A stretch of 64,000 nt of DNA from SLST01 sp964458555 (lineage in GTDB: Bacteria > Spirochaetota > Spirochaetia > DSM-27196 > SLST01), in contig CAYWJH010000006.1 in assembly GCA_964458555.1 (NCBI GenBank), positions 9,447 to 73,446 on the forward strand. The letters are read 5' to 3'. This document shows, in pieces, positions 49,232 through 57,852 of this stretch; the stretch's first letter is position 1; each line of letters starts with the position of its first letter. Under the pieces are notes generated by a model. It saw only the letters and a program-made list of their open reading frames with translations, ran no database searches and had not been told where the DNA came from. Made by a program: the position numbers and the translations under genes.

Positions 49232-51117
49232 GCGCTCTCCTCCCGGCGCACGCCGATCACCACGAAATGGAGGTCGACCACGCGCTCGAACGTCGGCTCG
49301 ACCGCGACGGGCAGCAGGGGACGTTCGGTCCAGCCCACGACGATGATCTCCGGCGTACCTCCTCCCTCGACGCGCTGCCGTCGGGCGAGGTCCCCGATCA
49401 GTCGTGCACGGTTGGCGGCGAGCCGGTCGTCGGGGACGTAGCGCTCCCAGTCGATCTTCGTCAGGTCGCCTTCCGGGGGGCGGTCGAGCACGTGCTCGGA
49501 GACCGAGCCGGGTGGGAGGTCGCCCAGCGGTGTGGGGACCCCGTTGACCAGCGCCACCAGTCCTTCGATCCGCTGCGGCGAGTTGTTGGCGATCTCAACC
49601 TCCGCGTAGCCGCCGCCCTGCTCGATCCGGGAGGACAGATCCAGAGGAACGATCTGATAGGCGAGGTTGTTCTTGTAGCCCCATCGACCGACCTCCATAC
49701 GCTGCGTCGTGCCGCCTGGCTCCTGCACCACCCGGTGATCCCGTGCCTCCATGGGGATGAGGAGCGGGCTCCCGTCGTAGCGCGCCGTGTAGTCCGCGCG
49801 CTGGCGGCTGAAGAGCGCGGTGTCGCGCGTCACGACGGCGTATCCACCGCCTGCGACGAGGTCGGCGCGCTCGACCGAGATCGCGAGCGCCTCCACCGGT
49901 TGCAGCGAGACCGTGAGCGAGAGATGTCCCACGAGCGCAACGACGGCCGTGAGCGCGGCGATCCCCGACAGGCCGATCAGCCGCCGCGGCCGCTCGTCTC
50001 CGCGCGCGACCCAGACGAGAATCGCCGCCACCCCGATGAGAAAGCTCACCGCGAGCCCGAGCACGAGGAGCCGCGACGGAAAATCGTAGAGCGGAAGCGA
50101 CAGCTGGTTGGCGAGGGTTTCCGACTCGAAGACCCTTCGCCTGAGCTCGGTCGGCACGCCGTCCTGCGACGCCGTGCCCGAGAGCAACGAGTTCCACAGC
50201 GCGACGCTCGTCAACGGGGCGACTCGCACGAGGTTCGCGTAGTCGACCGGAAGAACGACCACGTCGCCCGAGCCTAGCTCGAACCGCCTCAACGCCGCCC
50301 CGGAGCCGGCGAACGTCGTCGCGACTACCTCGCGTTCCCGCTCATCCGGGCCTACCGGCAATCCCGCCTCCAGAAACCCGGCGGCCTCGACGGTCGTGAT
50401 AGCGATGCCTGTGGTCGTGAACTCGCCGATCGGCGCGAGCGTTTCCGCGTCGGCGGGGCCGAAGTGCGACCCGCCGGAGACCACGAGCCGCCCTCCGCTC
50501 GCGACCCAGTCGCGGATCGCGATCACCTGCGGGTCGGTCAGTTCCTGCAGCCGCGCGTCGTGGATCACGACGGTGTCCACGGCCTCGTAACCCTGCCACT
50601 GGTCGGGAAGGTAGGCGAGAAGCGGATAGACGATGTCGAGCACGCGTTGGTCGCGGTTGTTGTAGAGCGGCAGAAGGAAGTCGAGGTTGGGACGGCGGGC
50701 GAGAACGAGCGTGAGCTTCGCGGGGACGCTCCTGCCGAGCAGCTCCCGCTCCTGCTCGTGAGCCGTCGTGTCCCCGGAGACGATACGGATGCGAAGAGGG
50801 TAGACCGTCGTCTCGATGGGTACGACGAAGGAAAACGCCTTGCTCGCGCCGGAGATCAGCTCGACCTCGCGCGAGTAGCGAAGCGTAGCCGGATCGGTCT
50901 CCATGCGCGATCCCCGTGCGATCTCGAGGTGAAGCTCGCCGTCCACGTCGTCGCCGAGGTTCTGCACCGTGAGGTGGACCGGGGTCCAGCTGCCGGCACG
51001 GAATACTCCGCTGAAACCGACGACCGCGTTCACGTCGAGCGCGTACTGCGCCCACCCCGTCGCGAGAGGGAGGCACGTCATCGCTACGATGGAGAGCCAT
51101 CTGCGCACGTCAGCCAC
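49228..51117 (-). CDS. Secreted/membrane Ig-GATase-like protein opening the large VWA cluster
   Basis: ~629-residue protein with a signal peptide (WLSIVAMTCLPLATGWAQ). An N-terminal beta-sandwich follows (APVHLTVQNLGDD-type strand WTPVHLTVQNLGDDVDGELH), then a glutamine-amidotransferase-like Rossmann region (YEAVDTVVIHDARLQELTDP, WVASGGRLVVSGGSHFG) without an evident catalytic Cys. Two helices (LLVLGLAVSFLIGVAAILVWV and GIAALTAVVALVGHLSL) and a C-terminal beta-rich domain complete it. GTG 51117 or GTG 51108 begins the signal peptide; neither has a good ribosome site. It is the first gene of the seven-gene coupled cluster, with 4-bp overlap to the next. Confidence 0.7.
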   Translation of the reverse strand: MADVRRWLSIVAMTCLPLATGWAQYALDVNAVVGFSGVFRAGSWTPVHLTVQNLGDDVDGELHLEIARGSRMETDPATLRYSREVELISGASKAFSFVVPIETTVYPLRIRIVSGDTTAHEQERELLGRSVPAKLTLVLARRPNLDFLLPLYNNRDQRVLDIVYPLLAYLPDQWQGYEAVDTVVIHDARLQELTDPQVIAIRDWVASGGRLVVSGGSHFGPADAETLAPIGEFTTTGIAITTVEAAGFLEAGLPVGPDEREREVVATTFAGSGAALRRFELGSGDVVVLPVDYANLVRVAPLTSVALWNSLLSGTASQDGVPTELRRRVFESETLANQLSLPLYDFPSRLLVLGLAVSFLIGVAAILVWVARGDERPRRLIGLSGIAALTAVVALVGHLSLTVSLQPVEALAISVERADLVAGGGYAVVTRDTALFSRQRADYTARYDGSPLLIPMEARDHRVVQEPGGTTQRMEVGRWGYKNNLAYQIVPLDLSSRIEQGGGYAEVEIANNSPQRIEGLVALVNGVPTPLGDLPPGSVSEHVLDRPPEGDLTKIDWERYVPDDRLAANRARLIGDLARRQRVEGGGTPEIIVVGWTERPLLPVAVEPTFERVVDLHFVVIGVRREESA

Positions 51118-51218
51118 ACGTTCTAAGGTACAACTGCGTCGCCGTATCGCATACGCCGTCGGTGTGGTCGACGGTGCGACCAGATGATTGCTGATACAAA
51201 TATTCCTGCGGAATTCTG

Positions 51219-51247
51219 TTGACGCTCGGCAGGACCGGAACCATATT
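51219..51247 (+). promoter_or_regulatory. Promoter of the disulfide oxidoreductase gene
   Basis: TTGACG (51219-51224), 17-nt spacer and CATATT (51242-51247). The ATG at 51277 follows with a normal GGAGGAGG ribosome site. Confidence 0.55.
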
Positions 51248-51276
51248 TGGCCCACCGTAACGGCGGAGGAGGTTTG

Positions 51277-52734
51277 ATGGCACGCTTCTCGCACGATGTG
51301 ATTATCCTCGGCGGTGGATCCGGTGGCCTGACGGCCGCGGCCGGGTGCGCGCAGCTGGGCATGAAGACGGCGCTCATCGACAAGGAGCGGTTGGGCGGCG
51401 ACTGCCTGCACTACGGGTGCGTGCCGTCGAAGACGCTCATCCGAACCGCGACGATCGCGCAACAGGCTCGCGAGGCACCGCGATTCGGGCTGCCCTCCGT
51501 CGAGGTCGGTGCGATCGACATGGCCGCCGTGAACGCGCGTATCGCCGGCGTGATCGAGGGGATTGCCGAGCACGATTCGCCCGAGCGCTTCGGAAAGCTC
51601 GGAGCGGAGGTCTTCCTTGGCCACGCCGAGTTCACCTCGCCGCACGAGATCCGACTGGACGGGAGCGAAACGCTGTCGGCTCCGAAGATCATCCTGGCCA
51701 CCGGCAGCTCTCCGCGCGTCATTCCGTTTCCCGGGCTCGACGACGCGGGGTACATCACCAACCTCGACGCGTTCTCGCTCGAGCGGTTGCCGCAGCGTCT
51801 CGTCACGATCGGTGCCGGGCCTATCGGCCTCGAGTTGAGCCAGGCGTTCGCGCGGCTCGGGTCGAGCGTGACCGTCGTGGACATCGCGCCGCAGGTGCTT
51901 CCCCGGGAGGACGCGGACATGGCGGAGATCGTCGCCGCGAGAGCCGCGAGCGACGGCGTCGCGTTCCGCCTGGGCGCGAAGATCGATCGCGTGGAGCGCG
52001 ACGGTTCGGCGAAGCGAGTCGTGCTCACGAACGCCGAAGGAGCCGAAGAGACGATCGAGGCCGATGAGATCCTCGTCGCGGTGGGCCGACAGGGGAACAC
52101 CGAGGGGCTCGGGCTCGAAGCGGCCGGCGTCGAGGTGGAGAAGAGCTTCGCTACGGTGAACTCGAAGCTGCAGACCAGCGAGAAGCACATCCTCGCGGTC
52201 GGCGACGTGAACGGGCGGTTCCTCTTCACGCACGTCGCCGGAGCCGAGGGCAGTCTCGCGGTGCGGCGCGTGGCGCTGCACGCCGGCGGCAGCATGGACT
52301 ACCGGACCGTGCCGTGGGTCACCTACACCGAGCCCGAGCTCGCGTCGGTCGGCTACAACGAGGCACGCGCGAAGGAGGCCGGTGTCGATTATCGCTGCGT
52401 CGTCGAATCGTACGCGTCGAACGACCGCGCCCGCGCCGAAGACGAAACCGAGGGGCGGATCAAGATCCTCCTCGACGGGAAGGATCGCGTGATCGGGACG
52501 CAGATCGCGGGGCTGCACGCCGGAGAGCTGCTCGCGCCGTCGCTCTTCGCGGTCTCCTCGCGGTGGAAGGCGCGCGAGCTGATGGGGGTGACCTATCCGT
52601 ACCCGACGCTCTCGGAGCTCCACCGCAAGGCGGTCTCCGGCTACATGGCGCCCCGTCTGTTCAACGACCGTATCCGGGGGCTCTTGCGCTTCTTCTTCCG
52701 CTACCGCGGCGACGGTGGCCAGGGCTACGAGTAG
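51277..52734 (+). CDS. FAD-dependent pyridine nucleotide-disulfide oxidoreductase (MerA-like, no metal-binding tail)
   Basis: 485-residue class I flavoprotein. FAD site VIILGGGSGGLTAA; redox-active disulfide C43/C48 in GGDCLHYGCVPSKT; NAD(P) site VTIGAGPIGLELSQAFARLG; second FAD motif TSEKHILAVGDVNG. It resembles mercuric-reductase-like proteins but lacks the vicinal C-terminal Cys pair. In the dimer domain the usual HPT-type active-site His is replaced: YPYPTLSEL (about residue 440). It is therefore not a standard dihydrolipoamide or mercuric reductase. ATG 51277 follows GGAGGAGG. It is 8 bp upstream of a TVP38 gene, a recurring pair in bacteria. Confidence 0.85.
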   Translation: MARFSHDVIILGGGSGGLTAAAGCAQLGMKTALIDKERLGGDCLHYGCVPSKTLIRTATIAQQAREAPRFGLPSVEVGAIDMAAVNARIAGVIEGIAEHDSPERFGKLGAEVFLGHAEFTSPHEIRLDGSETLSAPKIILATGSSPRVIPFPGLDDAGYITNLDAFSLERLPQRLVTIGAGPIGLELSQAFARLGSSVTVVDIAPQVLPREDADMAEIVAARAASDGVAFRLGAKIDRVERDGSAKRVVLTNAEGAEETIEADEILVAVGRQGNTEGLGLEAAGVEVEKSFATVNSKLQTSEKHILAVGDVNGRFLFTHVAGAEGSLAVRRVALHAGGSMDYRTVPWVTYTEPELASVGYNEARAKEAGVDYRCVVESYASNDRARAEDETEGRIKILLDGKDRVIGTQIAGLHAGELLAPSLFAVSSRWKARELMGVTYPYPTLSELHRKAVSGYMAPRLFNDRIRGLLRFFFRYRGDGGQGYE

Positions 52735-52742
52735 GGGGAACG

Positions 52743-53453
52743 ATGGCGAAACGAAACGCAACAATCAGACTGGTGGTACTGCTCGTGCTCGTCGCGGCGC
52801 TGATCACGGCGACGATCGTCTTTGACGTCAACACGTACCTGCGGGACGTGCTCGAGTGGGTCCGCGACCGCGGCGCCGCGGGGGTGCTTATCTTTGCCGC
52901 GGTGTACATCACGGCCACCGTGCTCTTCGTGCCGGGTTCCATCCTCACGCTCGGCGCCGGCTTCATCTACGGCGTCGTGTGGGGGTCGATCTACGTCTCG
53001 GTGGCGTCGACGCTCGGCGCGACGGCGGCGTTCATCGTGGGCCGCTACTTCGCGCGCGACTGGATCGCAGCGAAGGTGTCCGGGAACAAGCGGTTCGCGG
53101 CGATCGACGACGCGGTGGGCGACGAGGGGTGGAAGATCGTCGGGCTGACGCGGCTGAGTCCCGTCTTCCCCTTCAATCTGCTCAACTACGCCTACGGCCT
53201 GACGAAGGTGTCGCTGCGCGATTACTTCTTCGCGAGCTGGATCGGGATGATGCCGGGCACCGTCATGTACGTCTACATCGGGTCGCTCGCGGGTGACCTT
53301 GCGATGCTGGGCGCCGGCGAACGCGCCCGCACGACCGGCGAGTGGGCGCTCTACGGAGTGGGGCTCCTCGCGACGGTCGCGGTGACGGTCTTCGTGACGC
53401 GCCTCGCGCGGCGAGCGTTGCGGCGTCGGATCAACGTGGAGCCGGCCGGTTGA
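52743..53453 (+). CDS. TVP38/TMEM64-family (DedA-like) membrane protein
   Basis: 236-residue inner-membrane protein with ~6 hydrophobic segments. Family motifs: VPGSILTLGAGFIYGVVWG, TAAFIVGRYFARDWI and RLSPVFPFNLLNYAYGLTKV (the conserved Pro-Asn region), then SWIGMMPGTVMYVYIGSL. Such proteins are thought to be lipid scramblase/flippase-type or transporter-like. ATG 52743 follows GGGGAACG. It is in an operon with the disulfide oxidoreductase gene. Its 3' end overlaps the convergent MFS gene by 23 bp. Confidence 0.88.
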   Translation: MAKRNATIRLVVLLVLVAALITATIVFDVNTYLRDVLEWVRDRGAAGVLIFAAVYITATVLFVPGSILTLGAGFIYGVVWGSIYVSVASTLGATAAFIVGRYFARDWIAAKVSGNKRFAAIDDAVGDEGWKIVGLTRLSPVFPFNLLNYAYGLTKVSLRDYFFASWIGMMPGTVMYVYIGSLAGDLAMLGAGERARTTGEWALYGVGLLATVAVTVFVTRLARRALRRRINVEPAG

Positions 53454-54627
53454 GGTCGTCCGACGGCGGACGTCGGACGAGCAAGGCCATGGCCGCTGCG
53501 CCGACGAGCGAGAGCGCCGCCGCGGCGCGGTAGACCCACGCCACCGAAAACGCCTCGATCGCGATCCCGCCGAGCCAGCTTCCAACGATGCTGCCCAGTC
53601 CGAAGAAGACCGAGGGCGCGATCGCCTGGAAGAGCGACCGGTGCGCGGCCGGCGCGATGGAGTCGATATAGTCCACCGTCGCCGCGAGGAAGAGGCCGAA
53701 CGTGAGACCGTGCGAGAGCTGCAGAAGTAGTATCCCGGGGGCCGATCCGAGCAGCGAGTAGGCGAACAACCGCACGCCCATGAGCAGCAGCAGCGAGGCG
53801 ATCAGGCCGGGGCCCCGCCGGCGACGCAGCAGCAATCCGGAGATGAAGAGGAACGGCACCTCGCTCACCGCCGCGATCGAGTGCGCGAAGCCGACGTCGG
53901 AGAGCGACCCGCCGACCGAGTCGAGGAGCAGCGGCAGGAAGGTCATCGCCGCGCGGAAGCCGACGAAGGTGACGAACGTCGCGGCGAGGAGCACGAGGTA
54001 GCCCGGGTTCGCGAAGACCGCGCGGAGGCCCTCGGCGAAGTGTCGCCCGCTGCGTGCCGACCGGACCGCGCCGCGTCGCGGCATGAGGAGCGCGAGCACG
54101 GCCACCCCCGCCGCAACGCCGGCGTAGATCCGGAAGAGAATCGGGATCCCGAACCGCTCGGCAACGCCCCCGAGAACGAGTGCCGCCGCCGCGAAGCCCA
54201 TGGAGCCGAAGCCCCGGGCGACCCCGTAGCTGAGACCCGGCTCGATCCTGCGGCGCGCCATGATCCAGGCGTCAAGGACCGCGGGGAGCGAGTTCGCGCT
54301 CAGCGAGTAGACGAGCGCGATCGTGACCACGATCACGTAGGCGTCCACCGACGCCGGGAAGGCGAGCGCGGCCAGCGCGGCGACCGTCATCGCACCGGCG
54401 ACCAGCCAGCGAGGCGAGCTGAGCCGGTCGCTGAGCGAGCCGATGATCGGCTGGCCCACGATGGCGAAGCCGAAGACGGCTGACATCACGAGGCCGGTCT
54501 GACTGGGCGAGTAGCCCCGGTCGGTGAGAAAGGGCACCGTGAACGCCTCGAAGCAGACGATGGACGCCCAGAAGAGGAACTGAATGGCGGCAAAGCGAGC
54601 GGTTTCCGCCCGGCCGGTACGCGTCAT
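53431..54627 (-). CDS. MFS transporter (sugar/aromatic acid type)
   Basis: 398-residue transporter with twelve hydrophobic segments and the MFS loop motif between TM2 and TM3 (GQPIIGSLSDRLSSPRWLVA). The N-terminal pattern (FWASIVCFEAFTVPFLTDRGYSPSQTG split over TM1-2) is that of the MFS_1-like/LacY-like group (nucleoside, 3-phenylpropionate or oligosaccharide symporters). Next to sugar-phosphate isomerase and glycosidase genes, an oligosaccharide substrate is plausible but unproven. The start at ATG 54627 has no clear ribosome site. Confidence 0.82.
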   Translation of the reverse strand: MTRTGRAETARFAAIQFLFWASIVCFEAFTVPFLTDRGYSPSQTGLVMSAVFGFAIVGQPIIGSLSDRLSSPRWLVAGAMTVAALAALAFPASVDAYVIVVTIALVYSLSANSLPAVLDAWIMARRRIEPGLSYGVARGFGSMGFAAAALVLGGVAERFGIPILFRIYAGVAAGVAVLALLMPRRGAVRSARSGRHFAEGLRAVFANPGYLVLLAATFVTFVGFRAAMTFLPLLLDSVGGSLSDVGFAHSIAAVSEVPFLFISGLLLRRRRGPGLIASLLLLMGVRLFAYSLLGSAPGILLLQLSHGLTFGLFLAATVDYIDSIAPAAHRSLFQAIAPSVFFGLGSIVGSWLGGIAIEAFSVAWVYRAAAALSLVGAAAMALLVRRPPSDDLNRPAPR

Positions 54628-54646
54628 GGATGTGCCGGTCTCGAGA

Positions 54647-55393
54647 CTACGCGATCAGGCGCCGTGTGAACTCGACGTCGAGCAGGACGTCGTCGATGTT
54701 GCCCTCGGTGAGGTTGACCTCGATGATGAAGGTGTCCACGCCGGTATCGAGCGCGGCCTTGATCGCGTCCTCGACGCCGCAGGTACCCTCGCCGAGACGG
54801 GTGGGGCCGTCTTCGTTCGTGTCGTTCACGTGGAGCGAGCAGACGCGTCCCTCGTACGTGCGGATCCAGTCGGGAAGCGAGATACCGCGTTCGGGTCTGA
54901 ACTGGCCAATGTGAAACTGCGCTTGGAGCTCCGGCATGGCGTCGAGCAAGTGTTCCATGATGTACTTGTCGTCGGCCTTCTCGAGCTCCATGTGGTGATT
55001 GTGATAGCCCAGCGACAGCCCATCGGCCTCGAGCCGCTCGGCCATCTCGCGGAACTTCGGGACGAGCGACAGCCACTCGCCCAGGCTGTCGGCCTTCGCG
55101 AAGGGAATGACCCAGTGCCTCGATCCGTAGTCGAGCAGGAAGTCACGCCACTGTTCGTAGTTCGCGTCGTACTCTGCGACGGTCATGTGGCCGCAGGTGA
55201 GCGAGAGACCGGCGCGCTCGATGCTCGAACGCAGCGAGTCGATCGACATGCCCGAGTCCGGGTCCGCCGGCACGGCCCCGCACCACGGCTCGATCGTCTC
55301 GATGCCGAGCTGCCGCACCGCGTCGAACGCGGCGTCCCATCCGCCTTCGAACGCGCGGAGACTGAAGAGTTGGTACGCGAGCGTATTTGCCAT
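54647..55393 (-). CDS. Sugar phosphate isomerase/epimerase (xylose isomerase-like TIM barrel)
   Basis: 248-residue AP_endonuc_2-family TIM barrel. Metal and substrate segments: ETIEPWCGAVP, LTCGHMTVAEYD, GYHNHHMELEK (typical HNH), AQFHIGQFRPER and CSLHVNDTNEDG, then FIIEVNLTEGN near the C-terminus. It probably isomerises or epimerises a keto-sugar or inositol-type compound. ATG 55393 follows GGAGGA. Gene lies downstream of the DinB-like gene on the same strand, 20 bp before the MFS gene. Its exact substrate is not predictable. Confidence 0.85.
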   Translation of the reverse strand: MANTLAYQLFSLRAFEGGWDAAFDAVRQLGIETIEPWCGAVPADPDSGMSIDSLRSSIERAGLSLTCGHMTVAEYDANYEQWRDFLLDYGSRHWVIPFAKADSLGEWLSLVPKFREMAERLEADGLSLGYHNHHMELEKADDKYIMEHLLDAMPELQAQFHIGQFRPERGISLPDWIRTYEGRVCSLHVNDTNEDGPTRLGEGTCGVEDAIKAALDTGVDTFIIEVNLTEGNIDDVLLDVEFTRRLIA

Positions 55394-55449
55394 TGATTCC
55401 TCCTTCGCGGGATGCGTCGACGAGCATAGCACGGGTGGGCGTGCGCGGC

Positions 55450-56013
55450 CTACTCGAACGCCCAGACGTAGTCGAGACCGTTCTGCATCGTCATCAGCCC
55501 CACCTGACCCGAGTGGTAGAGCCAGCTCGCGGTGACGTGCATGATGACCTGGCCGACGGTCTTCGGGCCGCGGCCACCTGCGAGCGTCGTGCCGATCGGC
55601 TGCTCGAGGCTCCCGGCCGGCGCGAGCGTCGCGACCATGAGGTCTTCGCGCGTCTCGCGGCACAGGGTGACGAGCTCGTCGACCGGCATCGTCCACTCCT
55701 GCGGTTCGTAGAGGTGGTCGAGCTTCCCTCGCTCGAGGATCGCGACCGTCTCGCTCGACAGACGATGCTCGCCTACCTTCGCGAGCCAGACGAGCTCGGC
55801 CCAGTTCATGTGGACCACGAGGTCGCCCGCGGAGAACGGCGAGCCGCCGGTTCGGGTCCACATCGCCTCGTGCGACATGTCGGCGATCAGGTCGATACAC
55901 CGCTCCCGCGCCTCGTCGAGCACCGCGGCCGCGTACCCGACGTCCGGGTTCGAGAAGCCGGCGAGCGGGGACAGGTCGTAGCGTCGTCCGCGCCGATTCG
56001 TGAGCCTCTTCAT
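55450..56013 (-). CDS. DinB-like four-helix protein
   Basis: 187-residue soluble protein resembling the DinB/YfiT metal-dependent four-helix bundle, which includes thiol transferases and hydrolases. Candidate metal-binding His residues are H68 (GDLVVHMNWAEL), H159 (GQVIMHVTAS) and H167 (WLYHSGQVG). The usual third-helix HxxxH has Ser163 instead of His before H167, so metal binding may use H159. ATG 56013 follows a GGAGGAGGG site. Substrate unknown. The protein lies between sugar-related genes without evident functional link. Confidence 0.6.
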   Translation of the reverse strand: MKRLTNRRGRRYDLSPLAGFSNPDVGYAAAVLDEARERCIDLIADMSHEAMWTRTGGSPFSAGDLVVHMNWAELVWLAKVGEHRLSSETVAILERGKLDHLYEPQEWTMPVDELVTLCRETREDLMVATLAPAGSLEQPIGTTLAGGRGPKTVGQVIMHVTASWLYHSGQVGLMTMQNGLDYVWAFE

Positions 56014-56081
56014 GGATGGCCCTCCTCCCTCGCAGCGTAGCACGGGACCGGCTGCACGCGCACTTCGGTTTGCGGGGCCGC

Positions 56082-57710
56082 TCACCCTCCGTAGACGCTC
56101 GCCATGCGCCACGCGTCGAGCCGAAGAAGGCGCGCCGCGCGGCCCCGCGCGCGCAGCGCGACTCCGGTGCTGTCGTCGCGGTCCGGGTAGACGCGCGCGG
56201 CGAGCGCCTGCCTCCCGTTGACGAAGACCTCCACGATGCTGCGGTCGACGAAGACGCGCAGATCGAACGGCTCGTCGTCCTCGAGCAGGACGTCCGTGCT
56301 CTCGGCGAGGCGGCACAGGACGTCCGGCCCCGTCGACGATCGCGTGGTGTCGAGCGATACCGCGCTCGGACAGCGCACCGACCGGTGGTCGCGTCCGTAG
56401 TCGTGCCTGCGATAGCCGCCCCGCGGTACACAGACGACCCGCGTTACCTCCTCGGCGCCGGCCGACCGCAGCACCTGCAGCTCGACCGCGGCGGCCTTAC
56501 CCGGGTCGATCCGCACCTGGAGCTCGAGCGCGGTTCCGCCGATCTCCTCGAGCACGACGTCCTCGTTGGCCGGTAGCTCGCGGTCCGCGATCTCGCGGTG
56601 GCCGCGTCGGAGCGACGCAAGGTCGCCGGCCGGCTCGATCCGCAGCTGGTCGCGGTGCGGTCCGTCGGCGAGCGTGAAGCGCCGGGCGAGCGTCATGATC
56701 TGATCCCAGCCGTTCGGAGCTCCCGGAATCGCGGGGTTCATGTTGAAGATGCCCACGACCGACCCATCCTCCGCCGGTGCGGCCGACGGAGCGTGGACGC
56801 CGCCCGGCCCGACCGGTCCGAAGTTGAAGCGTCCGCCGTCGGTGACGACGAAGCTGTGCGCCTCGCGGTCGTAGTCGCCGAGCAGGTAGCGGCCGCCGCT
56901 CATGTGGCTGAAGTGCAGGAGGATGTGGTGATCGCCGATCGGCCAGAAGTACGGGCACGCGAGGTCGTCGCCGACGAGCGAGATCGCGTCGTTCACGACG
57001 AAGGGGTGGACGTACTCCCAGTTGACGAGGTCGGTCGACCGATGGAGAAACGCGTTCGCGCGCTCCTTCCCGCCCGGTCCGGTGGGCAGCGAGCCGCCGG
57101 TGAGCGCGTAGTAGACCTCACCCTCCTTCCAGATGCACGGATCGAAGACCGCGTAGGGGAGCTCCGGGTCGTCGGGTCCGGCCATGGGGATGACCGGCCC
57201 GTCGCCCAGCTTCTCCCAGCTCAGCAGCAGCGGATCGCTCGAGACGGCGACCATCGTGCCCGCCTTCGTGCCGTGGTAGATGGCGATGACGCGGTCGTCT
57301 TCCACCAGCGCGCTTCCCGAGAAGCACCGGTCCTCCGGTCCGGGGTAGATTGCGTAGGGGAGGTCGCGCCAGTGCACGAGGTCGTCGCTGACGGCGTGGC
57401 CCCAGTGCTGCCGCGGGTCCTCGGGCGGGTAGGCCTGGTAGAAGAGGTGCCAGCGCCCCTGCCAGCGGCAGAGACCGTTCGGGTCGTTGAGCGTGCTCTC
57501 CGGGCTGACGAAGTGGAACGCCGGGCGGTAGCGGTCGTCGGCGTATCGCGCGCGGCTCTCGGCGAACCTGCGGAGCAAGGGGTTGTCGGCGAGCTGCCGC
57601 TCCTGCTCGCCAAGGTCATCGGCAAACGCGAAGCGTGGGACCCGCGAGGGAGGGTTGGGGGGATAGCCGCGGGGGCGAGTCGGGCCGATGTCCTTGGATT
57701 CGTGGTTCAC
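56082..57710 (-). CDS. GH32 glycosidase (sucrose/fructan hydrolase-like)
   Basis: 542-residue GH32 protein with a five-bladed propeller and C-terminal beta-sandwich. The nucleophile motif is present (STLNDPNGLCRW, D76), as are FSGSALVEDD and the FDPCIW strand in place of RDP. The acid/base motif normally written ECP reads ACP (DLACPYFWPIG, Ala251). C-terminal VFVDRSIVEVFVNG is typical of GH32. No signal peptide, so cytoplasmic. GTG 57710 follows AGGAG. It is divergent from the GH95-family gene; both could act on imported oligosaccharides. Family is clear; fructosidase activity is uncertain because of Ala251 and the altered RDP strand. Confidence 0.83.
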   Translation of the reverse strand: MNHESKDIGPTRPRGYPPNPPSRVPRFAFADDLGEQERQLADNPLLRRFAESRARYADDRYRPAFHFVSPESTLNDPNGLCRWQGRWHLFYQAYPPEDPRQHWGHAVSDDLVHWRDLPYAIYPGPEDRCFSGSALVEDDRVIAIYHGTKAGTMVAVSSDPLLLSWEKLGDGPVIPMAGPDDPELPYAVFDPCIWKEGEVYYALTGGSLPTGPGGKERANAFLHRSTDLVNWEYVHPFVVNDAISLVGDDLACPYFWPIGDHHILLHFSHMSGGRYLLGDYDREAHSFVVTDGGRFNFGPVGPGGVHAPSAAPAEDGSVVGIFNMNPAIPGAPNGWDQIMTLARRFTLADGPHRDQLRIEPAGDLASLRRGHREIADRELPANEDVVLEEIGGTALELQVRIDPGKAAAVELQVLRSAGAEEVTRVVCVPRGGYRRHDYGRDHRSVRCPSAVSLDTTRSSTGPDVLCRLAESTDVLLEDDEPFDLRVFVDRSIVEVFVNGRQALAARVYPDRDDSTGVALRARGRAARLLRLDAWRMASVYGG

Positions 57711-57852
57711 GGATGCTCCTCGGGGTGTCGATTGGCGACCTTGCGTCGCACGCACTCTATCGCGAACGGGCGGACCGGTGCTACCGCGGACAAGCCGCCC
57801 CCTGTACACGCGGCCCGACTTTCGGTGTACTCGGGTGCAGAAGGGAGTACGC

